Shown: piece by piece, positions 26,509 through 33,958 of the stretch
Layout of the letters: each line of letters begins with the position of its first letter
How positions within the stretch are numbered: the first letter of the stretch is position 1
DNA from: QGON01 sp963691905
Lineage (GTDB): Bacteria; Pseudomonadota; Gammaproteobacteria; Chromatiales; Chromatiaceae
Length of the DNA stretch: 64,000 bases
Direction of reading: 5' to 3'
Assembly (NCBI GenBank): GCA_963691905.1
Contig: OY829894.1
Coordinates: 496,001-560,000 of the forward strand
The notes under the pieces: model-generated
Seen by the model: the letters and a program-made list of their open reading frames with translations, nothing else
What the model was told of the DNA's origin: nothing
Databases searched by the model: none
Translations under genes and position numbers: made by a program

Positions 26509-26871
26509 TTATTCCACCGCCTGCTCCGCCCGGTTTAACTCAACACTGGCGAGTAACAACTCATCACCGCTGAGCAGTTGGGTACGGTAGTCGCCGCACT
26601 CGCCGCAGATCATCCGGTTGATTCCGGCTTCTGTTTCAGCGCCGCACTGGCTGCACCGCACTCGGATGCTGGTGGACTCTGTAATCAGTTCGGCCTGGTT
26701 TGCGATAGTTCCGGCCCGGGCAATGGTAAAGGCCTGTTCCAGCAGTTCAGGCACAACACCGGACAAGGGGCCGATACGGACCACTATCAGGGTGACTTCC
26801 GCTGCCTGCTCCCGGGATGCAATATCCGCGACCTGTTCAAGCATCGCCTGGCAGACCGCAAGCTCATGCAT
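26509..26871 (-). CDS. hypA: Hydrogenase nickel incorporation protein HypA
   Basis: The 120-residue protein starts MHELAVCQAM, where His2 is the nickel ligand, and carries the zinc site CSQC..CGEC (two CxxC, 12 residues apart). HypA delivers Ni with HypB to the large-subunit precursor. Its ATG at 26871 overlaps the end of hypC by 8 bases, implying coupled translation. The order hypC-hypA-hypB-hypD differs from the enterobacterial hypABCDE order. Confidence 0.95.
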   Translation of the reverse strand: MHELAVCQAMLEQVADIASREQAAEVTLIVVRIGPLSGVVPELLEQAFTIARAGTIANQAELITESTSIRVRCSQCGAETEAGINRMICGECGDYRTQLLSGDELLLASVELNRAEQAVE

Positions 26872-27097
26872 CGTCCAGTGTCTTCAGCATCTCATCGTAG
26901 ACCTCCCAGGCGGAGCGGGCTTCCTGAGGCGTGACTTTCTGGATCGCATAACCGACATGCACCACCACGAAATCGCCAGGCTCCAGCGTCTCATGCTGCA
27001 GCATGAAGAGGCTGACATCGCGTTCGACACCCTTCGCCTCGCAGCGGGCGGTATATTCATCGATCGTCTTGATCTGCATTGGGATGCCGAGACACAT
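26864..27097 (-). CDS. hypC: Hydrogenase assembly chaperone HypC/HybG
   Basis: The 77-residue protein begins MCLGIPMQI, with the essential Cys2 exposed after Met removal, followed by the GDFVVVHVGYAIQK segment typical of HypC. It carries the Fe(CN)2CO unit with HypD and chaperones the large subunit before Ni insertion. It is the first gene of the minus-strand hyp unit and is divergent from the hydrogenase protease gene; the 74-base gap between them must hold both promoters, which I cannot define. Confidence 0.95.
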   Translation of the reverse strand: MCLGIPMQIKTIDEYTARCEAKGVERDVSLFMLQHETLEPGDFVVVHVGYAIQKVTPQEARSAWEVYDEMLKTLDDA

Positions 27098-27171
27098 GGT
27101 CAGAGAGGTACCTGTTGCTATAACCTATGGATAGAAAATTCCTTACGACCATTCTCCCAAGGAGCAACAAT

Positions 27172-27642
27172 TTGTCAATTCAATCTGTCCTTATTTTGGG
27201 CATAGGCAATACGCTACTGAGCGACGAGGGAGTTGGTGTGCATGTGGTGAAACGTATGCAGGCGTTACATGGTGAGTTGAAGGGTGTCGAATATTTGGAT
27301 GGCGGAACCCTGAGTTTCACCCTGGCGGAACCGATTGCACGGGCAGATGGATTGATCGTGGTGGATGCGGCCAGGATGGAGAGTCCGCCTGGCACAGTCA
27401 GGGTCTTCCGCAATGAAAAGATGGATTCTTATCTCAGTGGTAACCGACAGAGTGTGCACGAGGTTGGATTGACGGATCTGTTGGATATCTCACGTCTGAC
27501 CGAACAGTTGCCTGTACAGAGAGTGCTTGTGGGCATTGAGCCGGAGTCGCTGGAGTGGGGGGAATCACCCAGCAAAACGGTTTTCCCTGCCATCGATAAG
27601 GCAATAGATGAAATTCTGTCTATACTTTGTGAATGGCGTTAG
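27172..27642 (+). CDS. [NiFe] hydrogenase maturation endopeptidase
   Basis: The 156-residue HyaD/HybD-type protease shows GIGNTLLSDEGVGVH (Ni-sensing Glu), VVDAARM (Asp) and SVHEVGLTDLL (His), the three ligands that recognise Ni in the large-subunit precursor before C-terminal cleavage. Its target should be the large subunit at 31326-33047. An ATG at 27127 is in frame, but the TTG at 27172 has AAGGAG 7 bases upstream and starts directly before the family's first strand (SVLILGIGN), so I use it. It is separated by about 130 bases from the structural operon. Confidence 0.92.
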   Translation: MSIQSVLILGIGNTLLSDEGVGVHVVKRMQALHGELKGVEYLDGGTLSFTLAEPIARADGLIVVDAARMESPPGTVRVFRNEKMDSYLSGNRQSVHEVGLTDLLDISRLTEQLPVQRVLVGIEPESLEWGESPSKTVFPAIDKAIDEILSILCEWR

Positions 27643-27702
27643 CTATAGCAAGAAATACTGCACCAATATTTCCCAATAAAATCACCGAATTTCGACCTCT
27701 AA

Positions 27703-27716
27703 GTGATCTGGATCAG
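27703..27716. promoter_or_regulatory. FNR/ANR-like box upstream of the hydrogenase operon
   Basis: GTGAT-CTGG-ATCAG is a symmetric site that matches the FNR consensus TTGAT-N4-ATCAA except at the outer base of the first half and of the second half. Its centre (27709.5) is about 30 bases before a weak -10-like TAATCT (27739-27744), the spacing expected of a class II FNR-activated promoter. This suggests induction at low oxygen. Confidence 0.55.
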
Positions 27717-27773
27717 TACGGTCTCTATCGGTTGGAGATAATCTACTAATAGATGAAATAAACGGTGTTTCAT

Positions 27774-28235
27774 ATGCAAAAACTGCAGGACATCGATGTA
27801 CGTGTAGAGGCGCCTGTTGATCAGCCTGTTCAACACGGCAATGCTGTCCCCGTCCTGCATGAAATACTTCATGCCCTGCGCCGTCTTGGCGAAACAGAAG
27901 AATCCACTACCATCGATCTGAGATCGATCCCCTTTGGTCCCGGTGATGAAGAGCTGTTGCTCGACGTGCTGGGCCGTGGGGAGGTGGCGGTCAAGCTGGA
28001 AACCCTGGGCGTCAGCGATATCTATGAAACCGCATTCGCCGGTGCCTGGATCGTTGATCATAGAAATACTGAAGGCGAGCGCATCGCCCTTCAGATTGAG
28101 ATTGCCCGGGTGCCTGAGATCCTTTTCACCCAGGTCGCAGATCTCGCAGACTCTATTTCACGGCTCGAAAAACGTTTGCGTACTCCGGATGGGGTCGCGT
28201 CGCTGAGCAATCCTATTGAACGGGAGAAGACGTGA
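27774..28235 (+). CDS. HupH/HyaF-like hydrogenase expression protein, single domain
   Basis: The 153-residue protein matches the HupH/HyaF conserved domain: HEILHALRRLGETEESTTIDLRSIPFGPGDEELL, LGRGEVAVKLETLG, and HRNTEG followed by EIARVPEILFTQ. HyaF and HupH proteins usually have two such domains (~280 residues); this one has only the first, so it is a short form. Family members assist small-subunit or FeS maturation, with details unclear. Its stop codon overlaps the hynS start (TGATG), so it is translationally coupled to the hydrogenase small subunit. Both ATG 27774 and GTG 27765 are possible starts. Confidence 0.82.
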   Translation: MQKLQDIDVRVEAPVDQPVQHGNAVPVLHEILHALRRLGETEESTTIDLRSIPFGPGDEELLLDVLGRGEVAVKLETLGVSDIYETAFAGAWIVDHRNTEGERIALQIEIARVPEILFTQVADLADSISRLEKRLRTPDGVASLSNPIEREKT

Positions 28236-29338
28236 TGGCTGATTCAAACACAGAGATTAAAACTCTCGGCGAAAGCCTGCAGCAGCAGGGCGTGTCACGA
28301 CGGGGGTTTCTGAAATACTGTACCGCCACCGCTTCGATGATGGCACTGCCTCCGGCCATGGTGCCGGCTATTGCGGAGGCGCTGGAAAAGGCCAGGCGTC
28401 CCTCTGTCATCTGGCTCTCCTTTCAGGAGTGTACAGGCTGTACCGAATCCCTTACCCGAGCCCACGCCCCCACCATAGAAAATCTTATCTTCAATCACAT
28501 CTCTCTCGACTATCACCACACCCTTCAGGCGGCCGCCGGAGAGGGGGCCGAGGCTGCACGTGAAGCGGCGATGCATGAGAATTTTGGTAAATACCTGGTG
28601 GTGGTCGATGGATCGATTCCGCTGAAAGACCCTGGTTTTTCAACGATTGCCGGTATCAGCAATCTCGACATGCTCAAGGAGACCGTGGCGGGGGCCGCCG
28701 CAGTCATTGCCGTGGGTAGTTGCGCGGCCTTTGGTGGTCTGCCCCATGCCAATCCCAACCCCACCGGGGCAGTGTCGGTCTCGGAGATCATCAAAGACAA
28801 GCCGGTGGTCAATGTCTCCGGCTGCCCACCCATTCCAACGGTGATCTCCGGTGTGCTGGCGCACTTCCTGACTTTTGGCGGTCTGCCCGAGTTGGATGAT
28901 CTGGGTCGGCCGAAGGTCTTCTATGGCCAAAGCATTCATGATCGCTGCTATCGCCGTCCGTTTTACGACAAGGGCCTGTTTGCGGAGACCTTTGACGATG
29001 AAGGCGCACGCAAGGGGTGGTGTCTCTACCGCATGGGATGCAAAGGCCCGATGACCTACAACGCCTGTGCCACCACCAAGTGGAATCAGGGTACGAGTTG
29101 GCCGGTTGAGTCAGGCCATGGCTGCCTGGGCTGTTCCGAACCCGATTTCTGGGACGGTGGCGGTTTCTATAACGCCATCTCCATTCCCGACGGAGATATT
29201 GCCCGCAACATTGGACTTGGTGCGGTGGCCGGTGTGGCCGTCGGTGCGGCAGCCGGTATGCTTAATCGCAATGCCAGGGCGGAGGCAGTTTCCAGGCATG
29301 AAACCGTCACTGTGGATGATCTGGAAAAAACATCATGA
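28235..29338 (+). CDS. hynS: [NiFe] hydrogenase small subunit (Isp type), Tat-exported
   Basis: The 367-residue protein has a twin-arginine signal (SRRGFLKY at residues 21-28, then a hydrophobic stretch). FeS ligands follow: proximal cluster CTGCTE, GSCAAFGG and SGCPPIP, then HDRCYRR, CLYRMGCKGP, NACATTKWN and CLGCSEPDFWD. A glycine/alanine-rich hydrophobic segment near the C-terminus (GLGAVAGVAVGAAAGM) is the membrane anchor. It is separated from its large subunit by isp1 and isp2, the hallmark arrangement of Isp-type (group 1e) hydrogenases of purple sulfur bacteria. It moves electrons from the Ni-Fe site to Isp1. Confidence 0.95.
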   Translation: MADSNTEIKTLGESLQQQGVSRRGFLKYCTATASMMALPPAMVPAIAEALEKARRPSVIWLSFQECTGCTESLTRAHAPTIENLIFNHISLDYHHTLQAAAGEGAEAAREAAMHENFGKYLVVVDGSIPLKDPGFSTIAGISNLDMLKETVAGAAAVIAVGSCAAFGGLPHANPNPTGAVSVSEIIKDKPVVNVSGCPPIPTVISGVLAHFLTFGGLPELDDLGRPKVFYGQSIHDRCYRRPFYDKGLFAETFDDEGARKGWCLYRMGCKGPMTYNACATTKWNQGTSWPVESGHGCLGCSEPDFWDGGGFYNAISIPDGDIARNIGLGAVAGVAVGAAAGMLNRNARAEAVSRHETVTVDDLEKTS

Positions 29339-29997
29339 GCAGCCCGATCGACTTTCTGTTGTGGGTGAAGGGACCCGCCTTTGATATTGCCCTGGCGGTG
29401 TTCGTCATAGGCGTTGTCGTCCGTCTGCTGGAGATAGTGTTGCTTGGGCGGAAGCAGGATCTTGCGGAGCCGAAGGGCGGGGAGTTTGGCCCCGGATTGC
29501 GTACTGTCATGACCCGGACCCTACCGGAAACGGGTAGCTTCAAACGGTCTCCGTTTACGGTTATTGGTGGTTACATCTGGCATATCGGGTTTCTCATCTG
29601 CCTGCTGTTTTTCGTTCCCCATATCGAGTTGCTGCACAGCGTTCTGGGTATCAAGTGGCCGGGACTCTCCAACCATATCGTGGATGCCGTGGCAGTGGTG
29701 ACAATGGTGACGTTAGTTGCGATGCTGATCGACCGCATCACTCATTCGGTGAAGCGATTTCTAAGCGGACCGGAGGACTATCTGGTGTGGCTGGCCGCAT
29801 TCCTGCCGATAGTGACCGGTTATCTGGCCTATCACCGTGTGCTGGCGCCCTATCCACTTGTGCTTGGGATACATATCCTGAGCATTGAGTTTTTGATGGT
29901 TTTATTCCCCTTTACCAAACTGATGCATACCTTCACATTTCCCTTGGCCCGTTGGTATAACGGTGCAATGGCCGGACGCCGGGGAGTGCAGTCATGA
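29335..29997 (+). CDS. isp1: Isp1, cytochrome b-type membrane subunit of the hydrogenase
   Basis: The 220-residue protein resembles NarI/DsrM-like cytochromes b. It has about five membrane helices, with candidate haem-ligating histidines in YIWHIGFL, FVPHIELLH, LGIHILSIEF and KLMHTFTFP. Its ATG overlaps the hynS stop by 4 bases and its stop overlaps isp2 by 4 bases. In this operon type Isp1 accepts electrons from the periplasmic small subunit and passes them through the membrane to quinone or to Isp2. The symbol is assigned from operon position and family. Confidence 0.9.
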   Translation: MSSPIDFLLWVKGPAFDIALAVFVIGVVVRLLEIVLLGRKQDLAEPKGGEFGPGLRTVMTRTLPETGSFKRSPFTVIGGYIWHIGFLICLLFFVPHIELLHSVLGIKWPGLSNHIVDAVAVVTMVTLVAMLIDRITHSVKRFLSGPEDYLVWLAAFLPIVTGYLAYHRVLAPYPLVLGIHILSIEFLMVLFPFTKLMHTFTFPLARWYNGAMAGRRGVQS

Positions 29998-31262
29998 GCA
30001 AGGCAACCCTGGAACGTGGACTCAATGCATTGCGTGAAGAGATCGATGCGCCGGTGGCGGCCTTCTTTTCCAGTTGCGTCAACTGCGGACTCTGTGCCGA
30101 GGCCTGTCTCTTCTACACGGAAACCGGTGATCCCCGTTACACCCCCATCAACAAGCTTGAACCCCTGCGCCGCATCTGGGAGCAGGAGTTTACTCTCTGG
30201 GGGCGGGTCAAGAAGGCCCTTGGTCTGGCGCAGCCGGTGACCGATGAGCTGTTGCAGGAGTGGGAGCCGCTGGTCTATGACGCCTGCTCTCTCTGTGGAC
30301 GCTGCTCCATGGTCTGCCCGGTAGGCAACGATATCGCCTACATGATCCGCAAGGAGCGGGAAGGTTTTGTCGCCTCGGGTAATGCACCCGAAGGTATGAA
30401 AGGCGCCAGTACCCGTGCCATCAAGATCGGCAGTCCAATGGGGGTGAAATTTCCCGCAGTGCAGGCACAGGTCAGGCATATCGAAGCGGATACGGGATTG
30501 AAGATACCGGTCGACGTGGAGGGTGCGGACTATCTGGCGCTGCTCTCCTCGATGGAGATCATGAATTTCCCTGAGTACATCGAGGCATTGGCCAGGATCT
30601 TCAAACAGGCGGGGGTCAGCTGGACGCTCTGCTCAGAGGCTTTTGAAGCGACCAATGCAGGCATCCAGATCGGCAGTAGTGATATCGCCGCAGAACTGGT
30701 CGAGCGGGTGGTGAAAGGCGCTGAGAAATTGAAGGTCAAATATGTCATCAGTCCCGAGTGTGGCCACGCCTATACCGCCATCCGCTGGGAAGGTCCCAAT
30801 CTTATTGGTCGGCGCTATCCCTTCAAGGTGGTGCATATTCTCGAACTACTTGATGAGTTGCGGGCAGCCGGAAAACTGAAGACCAAGGGTATGGAAGAGG
30901 CACGGCTGACTTTTCATGATCCCTGCCAGATCGTGCGCAAGGGAGGAGTGTTGGAACCCCCGCGCAATCTGCTTAACCAGGTTGCGGCGAACTTCGTGGA
31001 GATGAGTGATCACCGAGAGATGAACTGGTGTTGCGGCGGTGGTGGCGGTGTCAGTGCCAATGAGCGGGCAGATGAACTGCGGCTCAAGGTGTTCGCGAGG
31101 AAAAAGAGCCAGCTGGATGAGCTGAATGTGGACAAGTTGGTTACGGCTTGTGCCAATTGCCGCTTGATGCTGGAAGATGGTCTTGAAGAGTATCGGGTGG
31201 AACTTCCGGTGGTCGGACTGACCGAGATGTTGGCGGAACATCTGGTAGAAGATAACGAATAG
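29994..31262 (+). CDS. isp2: Isp2, HdrD/DsrK-like iron-sulfur protein
   Basis: The 422-residue protein has two N-terminal [4Fe-4S] motifs (CVNCGLCAEAC and CSLCGRCSMVC) and two CCG domains. The C-terminal one is clear: FHDPCQ, then NWCCGGGGG, then TACANCRLM, matching the Cx31-38CCx33-34CxxC pattern of HdrB/HdrD that builds the noncubane cluster. The first domain keeps CSEAFEATNAG and SPECGHAY but not a full CCG. It is expected on the cytoplasmic face with Isp1, where relatives reduce disulfides or sulfur carriers, so H2 could be coupled to sulfur metabolism (inference). Confidence 0.92.
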   Translation: MSKATLERGLNALREEIDAPVAAFFSSCVNCGLCAEACLFYTETGDPRYTPINKLEPLRRIWEQEFTLWGRVKKALGLAQPVTDELLQEWEPLVYDACSLCGRCSMVCPVGNDIAYMIRKEREGFVASGNAPEGMKGASTRAIKIGSPMGVKFPAVQAQVRHIEADTGLKIPVDVEGADYLALLSSMEIMNFPEYIEALARIFKQAGVSWTLCSEAFEATNAGIQIGSSDIAAELVERVVKGAEKLKVKYVISPECGHAYTAIRWEGPNLIGRRYPFKVVHILELLDELRAAGKLKTKGMEEARLTFHDPCQIVRKGGVLEPPRNLLNQVAANFVEMSDHREMNWCCGGGGGVSANERADELRLKVFARKKSQLDELNVDKLVTACANCRLMLEDGLEEYRVELPVVGLTEMLAEHLVEDNE

Positions 31263-31325
31263 AGTGTAGGTTCGGCTTGACCGGACTTGTGGGGTGGGAG
31301 AAACCCCTTCAGGAGACGAGAGAAA

Positions 31326-33047
31326 ATGAGCGAACGTATCGTCGTAGATCCGATCACACGAATCGAAGGGCACCTCAGGATCGAAGCAGAGATGGCGGGC
31401 GATCAGATCGCCAGCGCCTACTCCTCCGGCACCATGGTGCGAGGTATCGAACTTATCCTGCAGGGCCGGGACCCACGGGATGCCTGGGCATATACACAAC
31501 GAATCTGCGGTGTCTGTACCTTGGTTCATGGTATCGCATCGGTTAGAGCGGTGGAGAATGCACTCAACTATCCGATCCCGCCCAATGCGCAACTGATCCG
31601 CAATCTGATGATCGGCGCGCAGTATATCCATGATCATGTGATGCACTTCTACCACCTGCATGCACTGGACTGGGTGGATGTGGTGTCCGCACTCTCCGCC
31701 GATCCCGGGGCTACATCCTCACTGGCCCAATCGATCAGCAAGTGGCCCAAGTCCTCGCCCGGTTACTTTTCCGACATGAAGAAGAAGCTGAAAGGCTTTG
31801 TCGAAGCCGGGCAGCTTGGCATCTTTGCCAAGGCTTACTGGGGGCACTCCGCCTACAAGCTACCGCCTGAAGCCAACCTGATGGCAGTCTCCCACTATAT
31901 CGAGGCCTTGAGCTGGCAACGTGATGTGGTGAAGTTGCATGCGATATTCGGTGGCAAGAATCCACACCCGAATTTTCTGGTCGGCGGGACGGCCTCTCCG
32001 ATAGACCTCAACTCCGACTCCGCCATCAACGCAAAGAAATTGGCACAGGTGCAGAATGCCATTACACGGATGCAGGAGTTTGTGGATCAAGTCTATGTGC
32101 CGGATACGCTTGCAATAGCCGGTTTTTACAAGGACTGGGGTGAAAGAGGCGAGGGTGTGGGTAACTTCCTCTCTTATGGTGACCTGCCAGGCACGACCAT
32201 GGATGATCCATCCAGCTACTTCCTGCCTGCGGGTGTGATCCTGAATCGTGACGTCTCCACTGTTCACCCGCTGGATATGAACAATCCTGACGAGATTCAG
32301 GAGTTTGTTTCACACTCCTGGTATGACCAGGATGACGGCAAAGATGTGCCTAAACATCCCTACGATGGCGAGACCAACCTTAACTACACAGGTCCGAAAC
32401 CGCCCTATAAACACTTGAATGTGGAGGAGTCCTACTCCTGGATCAAATCCCCGCGCTGGAAAGGAAAACCGATGGAAGTCGGGCCTCTCGCTCGCGTGTT
32501 GATACTCTATGCCAAAGGCCACGAGCAGACCCGGGAGCTGGTCAATATGACCCTCAAGACCCTGGATCTGCCGGTCAGGGCGCTTTTCTCCACTCTTGGA
32601 AGAACAGCTGCAAGAACTTTGGAGACCAAGGTCATAGCCGATGCCATGCAGGGTTGGCAGGATCAACTGATTGCCAATATCAAGGCAGGAGACACCAAGA
32701 CCTTCAACGAGGCACTCTGGGAGCCCTCAACCTGGCCGAGCCGCTGCCAGGGAGTGGGTTTCATGGAGGCACCGCGTGGCGCACTCGGTCACTGGGTGGT
32801 GATTGAAAACGGTAAGATTTCCAACTATCAGGCAGTCGTACCCAGTACCTGGAATGCCGGTCCACGGGATGCCCAGGGACAACCTGGTGCCTATGAAGCT
32901 GCACTGCAGGACAACCACCAGGTGGTCGATCCCAAGCAGCCAGTGGAGATCTTAAGAACTATTCACAGTTTCGATCCCTGCATCGCCTGTGCAGTCCATC
33001 TGACTGATCCTGAAACGGGGGAGAAGATAGAAATAAAGGTGACTTAA
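31326..33047 (+). CDS. hynL: [NiFe] hydrogenase large subunit (Isp type)
   Basis: The 573-residue catalytic subunit has RIEGHLR near the N-terminus, the first Ni-Fe ligands in RICGVCTLVHG and the second in DPCIACAVH. The usual cleavage site after that His leaves a 15-residue tail (from LTDPETG), to be removed by the endopeptidase encoded at 27172. No signal peptide is present; export is with the Tat-tagged small subunit. The ATG at 31326 has AGGAG 10 bases upstream. It is the last gene of the operon. Confidence 0.96.
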   Translation: MSERIVVDPITRIEGHLRIEAEMAGDQIASAYSSGTMVRGIELILQGRDPRDAWAYTQRICGVCTLVHGIASVRAVENALNYPIPPNAQLIRNLMIGAQYIHDHVMHFYHLHALDWVDVVSALSADPGATSSLAQSISKWPKSSPGYFSDMKKKLKGFVEAGQLGIFAKAYWGHSAYKLPPEANLMAVSHYIEALSWQRDVVKLHAIFGGKNPHPNFLVGGTASPIDLNSDSAINAKKLAQVQNAITRMQEFVDQVYVPDTLAIAGFYKDWGERGEGVGNFLSYGDLPGTTMDDPSSYFLPAGVILNRDVSTVHPLDMNNPDEIQEFVSHSWYDQDDGKDVPKHPYDGETNLNYTGPKPPYKHLNVEESYSWIKSPRWKGKPMEVGPLARVLILYAKGHEQTRELVNMTLKTLDLPVRALFSTLGRTAARTLETKVIADAMQGWQDQLIANIKAGDTKTFNEALWEPSTWPSRCQGVGFMEAPRGALGHWVVIENGKISNYQAVVPSTWNAGPRDAQGQPGAYEAALQDNHQVVDPKQPVEILRTIHSFDPCIACAVHLTDPETGEKIEIKVT

Positions 33048-33109
33048 TGGCTCAAGTTTCAGAGTTCAAGCCATCCTGAAAAGATGAAGGGCGTCGTTTA
33101 AATCATCTG

Positions 33110-33130
33110 GTAGGGTGCAACCTGCGCACC
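33110..33130 (+). repeat. Dispersed repeat family A, single divergent unit
   Basis: GTAGGGTGC-AACCT-GCGCACC lies between the convergent hynL and tpm genes. The first arm is degenerate (GTGCAAC instead of GTGCGC). The flank AGAAT..GCTGC resembles the linker at the 54823 locus. Confidence 0.75.
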
Positions 33131-33159
33131 AGAATATGCTGCGTAACTTGAGTTAATGG

Positions 33160-33813
33160 TTATCGATGCAGTTGATACACCTTCTCGGTGAGCTGGCTCA
33201 GCCCCTTATTACGGAACTGCGGATTTTCATCCAGAATCTGCTGACTGAACAGGATTTCTATCCGATAGTCTGCCTGATAGAGCGATCGCACCTCATCTTC
33301 ATGGACCGCAAAAGGCGGTCCCTGCATCTCGGCCTGATCGTACTCCATGGTAACCAGCAATGTTGTCGCTGCAGAAGGCGAGATCTCAATGAGATGCCTG
33401 GCATAGCGCGCCCGCATTTCAGGTGGCAGGGCAACCAGTGATGCCCGGTCGTAAATCCCTCCTATACCCTTCAGGTCGCCTTGTCTCAGAGCAAAAAAGT
33501 CACCGAGCAACAGGGTGAGTCCATCCATCGAGTACGCAGTAAAAGCTCCTATTTGGGTGATTTGGGGCGTCAGATTGTTCTCCTGGAAGAAATCCTGTAC
33601 GGCGATGGGACTGATCTCGACACCGAGCACCTCATGTCCCTGAGCGCGGAGCCAGAGCAGGTCGCGACTTTTTCCGCATAGGGGAACAAAGATCCTGCTC
33701 TGGTCATCCAACTTCAGATTGCTCCAGAATGTCTGAAGGTGGCTGTTGATCTCATGTTGGTGGAAGCCGATCTGATTCTGCTGCCAGCGTTCAATCCAGA
33801 AGTCGGGTTCCAT
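33160..33813 (-). CDS. tpm: Thiopurine S-methyltransferase family protein
   Basis: The 217-residue protein carries the TPMT signature: DFWIERWQQNQIGFHQ at the N-terminus, FVPLCGKSRDLLWL (SAM-binding motif I), GHEVLGVEIS and GGIYDRASLVALPPEMRARY. Bacterial Tpm methylates thiols and detoxifies selenium and tellurium oxyanions. Length is normal. It is monocistronic, convergent with the hydrogenase operon and divergent from hrpA, with 145 bases to the hrpA start. Confidence 0.93.
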   Translation of the reverse strand: MEPDFWIERWQQNQIGFHQHEINSHLQTFWSNLKLDDQSRIFVPLCGKSRDLLWLRAQGHEVLGVEISPIAVQDFFQENNLTPQITQIGAFTAYSMDGLTLLLGDFFALRQGDLKGIGGIYDRASLVALPPEMRARYARHLIEISPSAATTLLVTMEYDQAEMQGPPFAVHEDEVRSLYQADYRIEILFSQQILDENPQFRNKGLSQLTEKVYQLHR

Positions 33814-33958
33814 TGTGTGCCTCCAGAGGGCTACGTGGGAAAAGTAGTCGACATATTATCCAAAGCATCGCTGACAGCAAACACACAATATTTGGTGAAG
33901 ATAGGATTCCCCGTTTGGCTCGGGAGTGACAAAATAGCGCCTCCCAATCTTCAGTCAG

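Noticed and set aside
27127..27171. ATG start of the hydrogenase protease at 27127
   Set aside because: It has no Shine-Dalgarno and adds 15 residues not expected for the family; the TTG at 27172 has AAGGAG at 7 bases.
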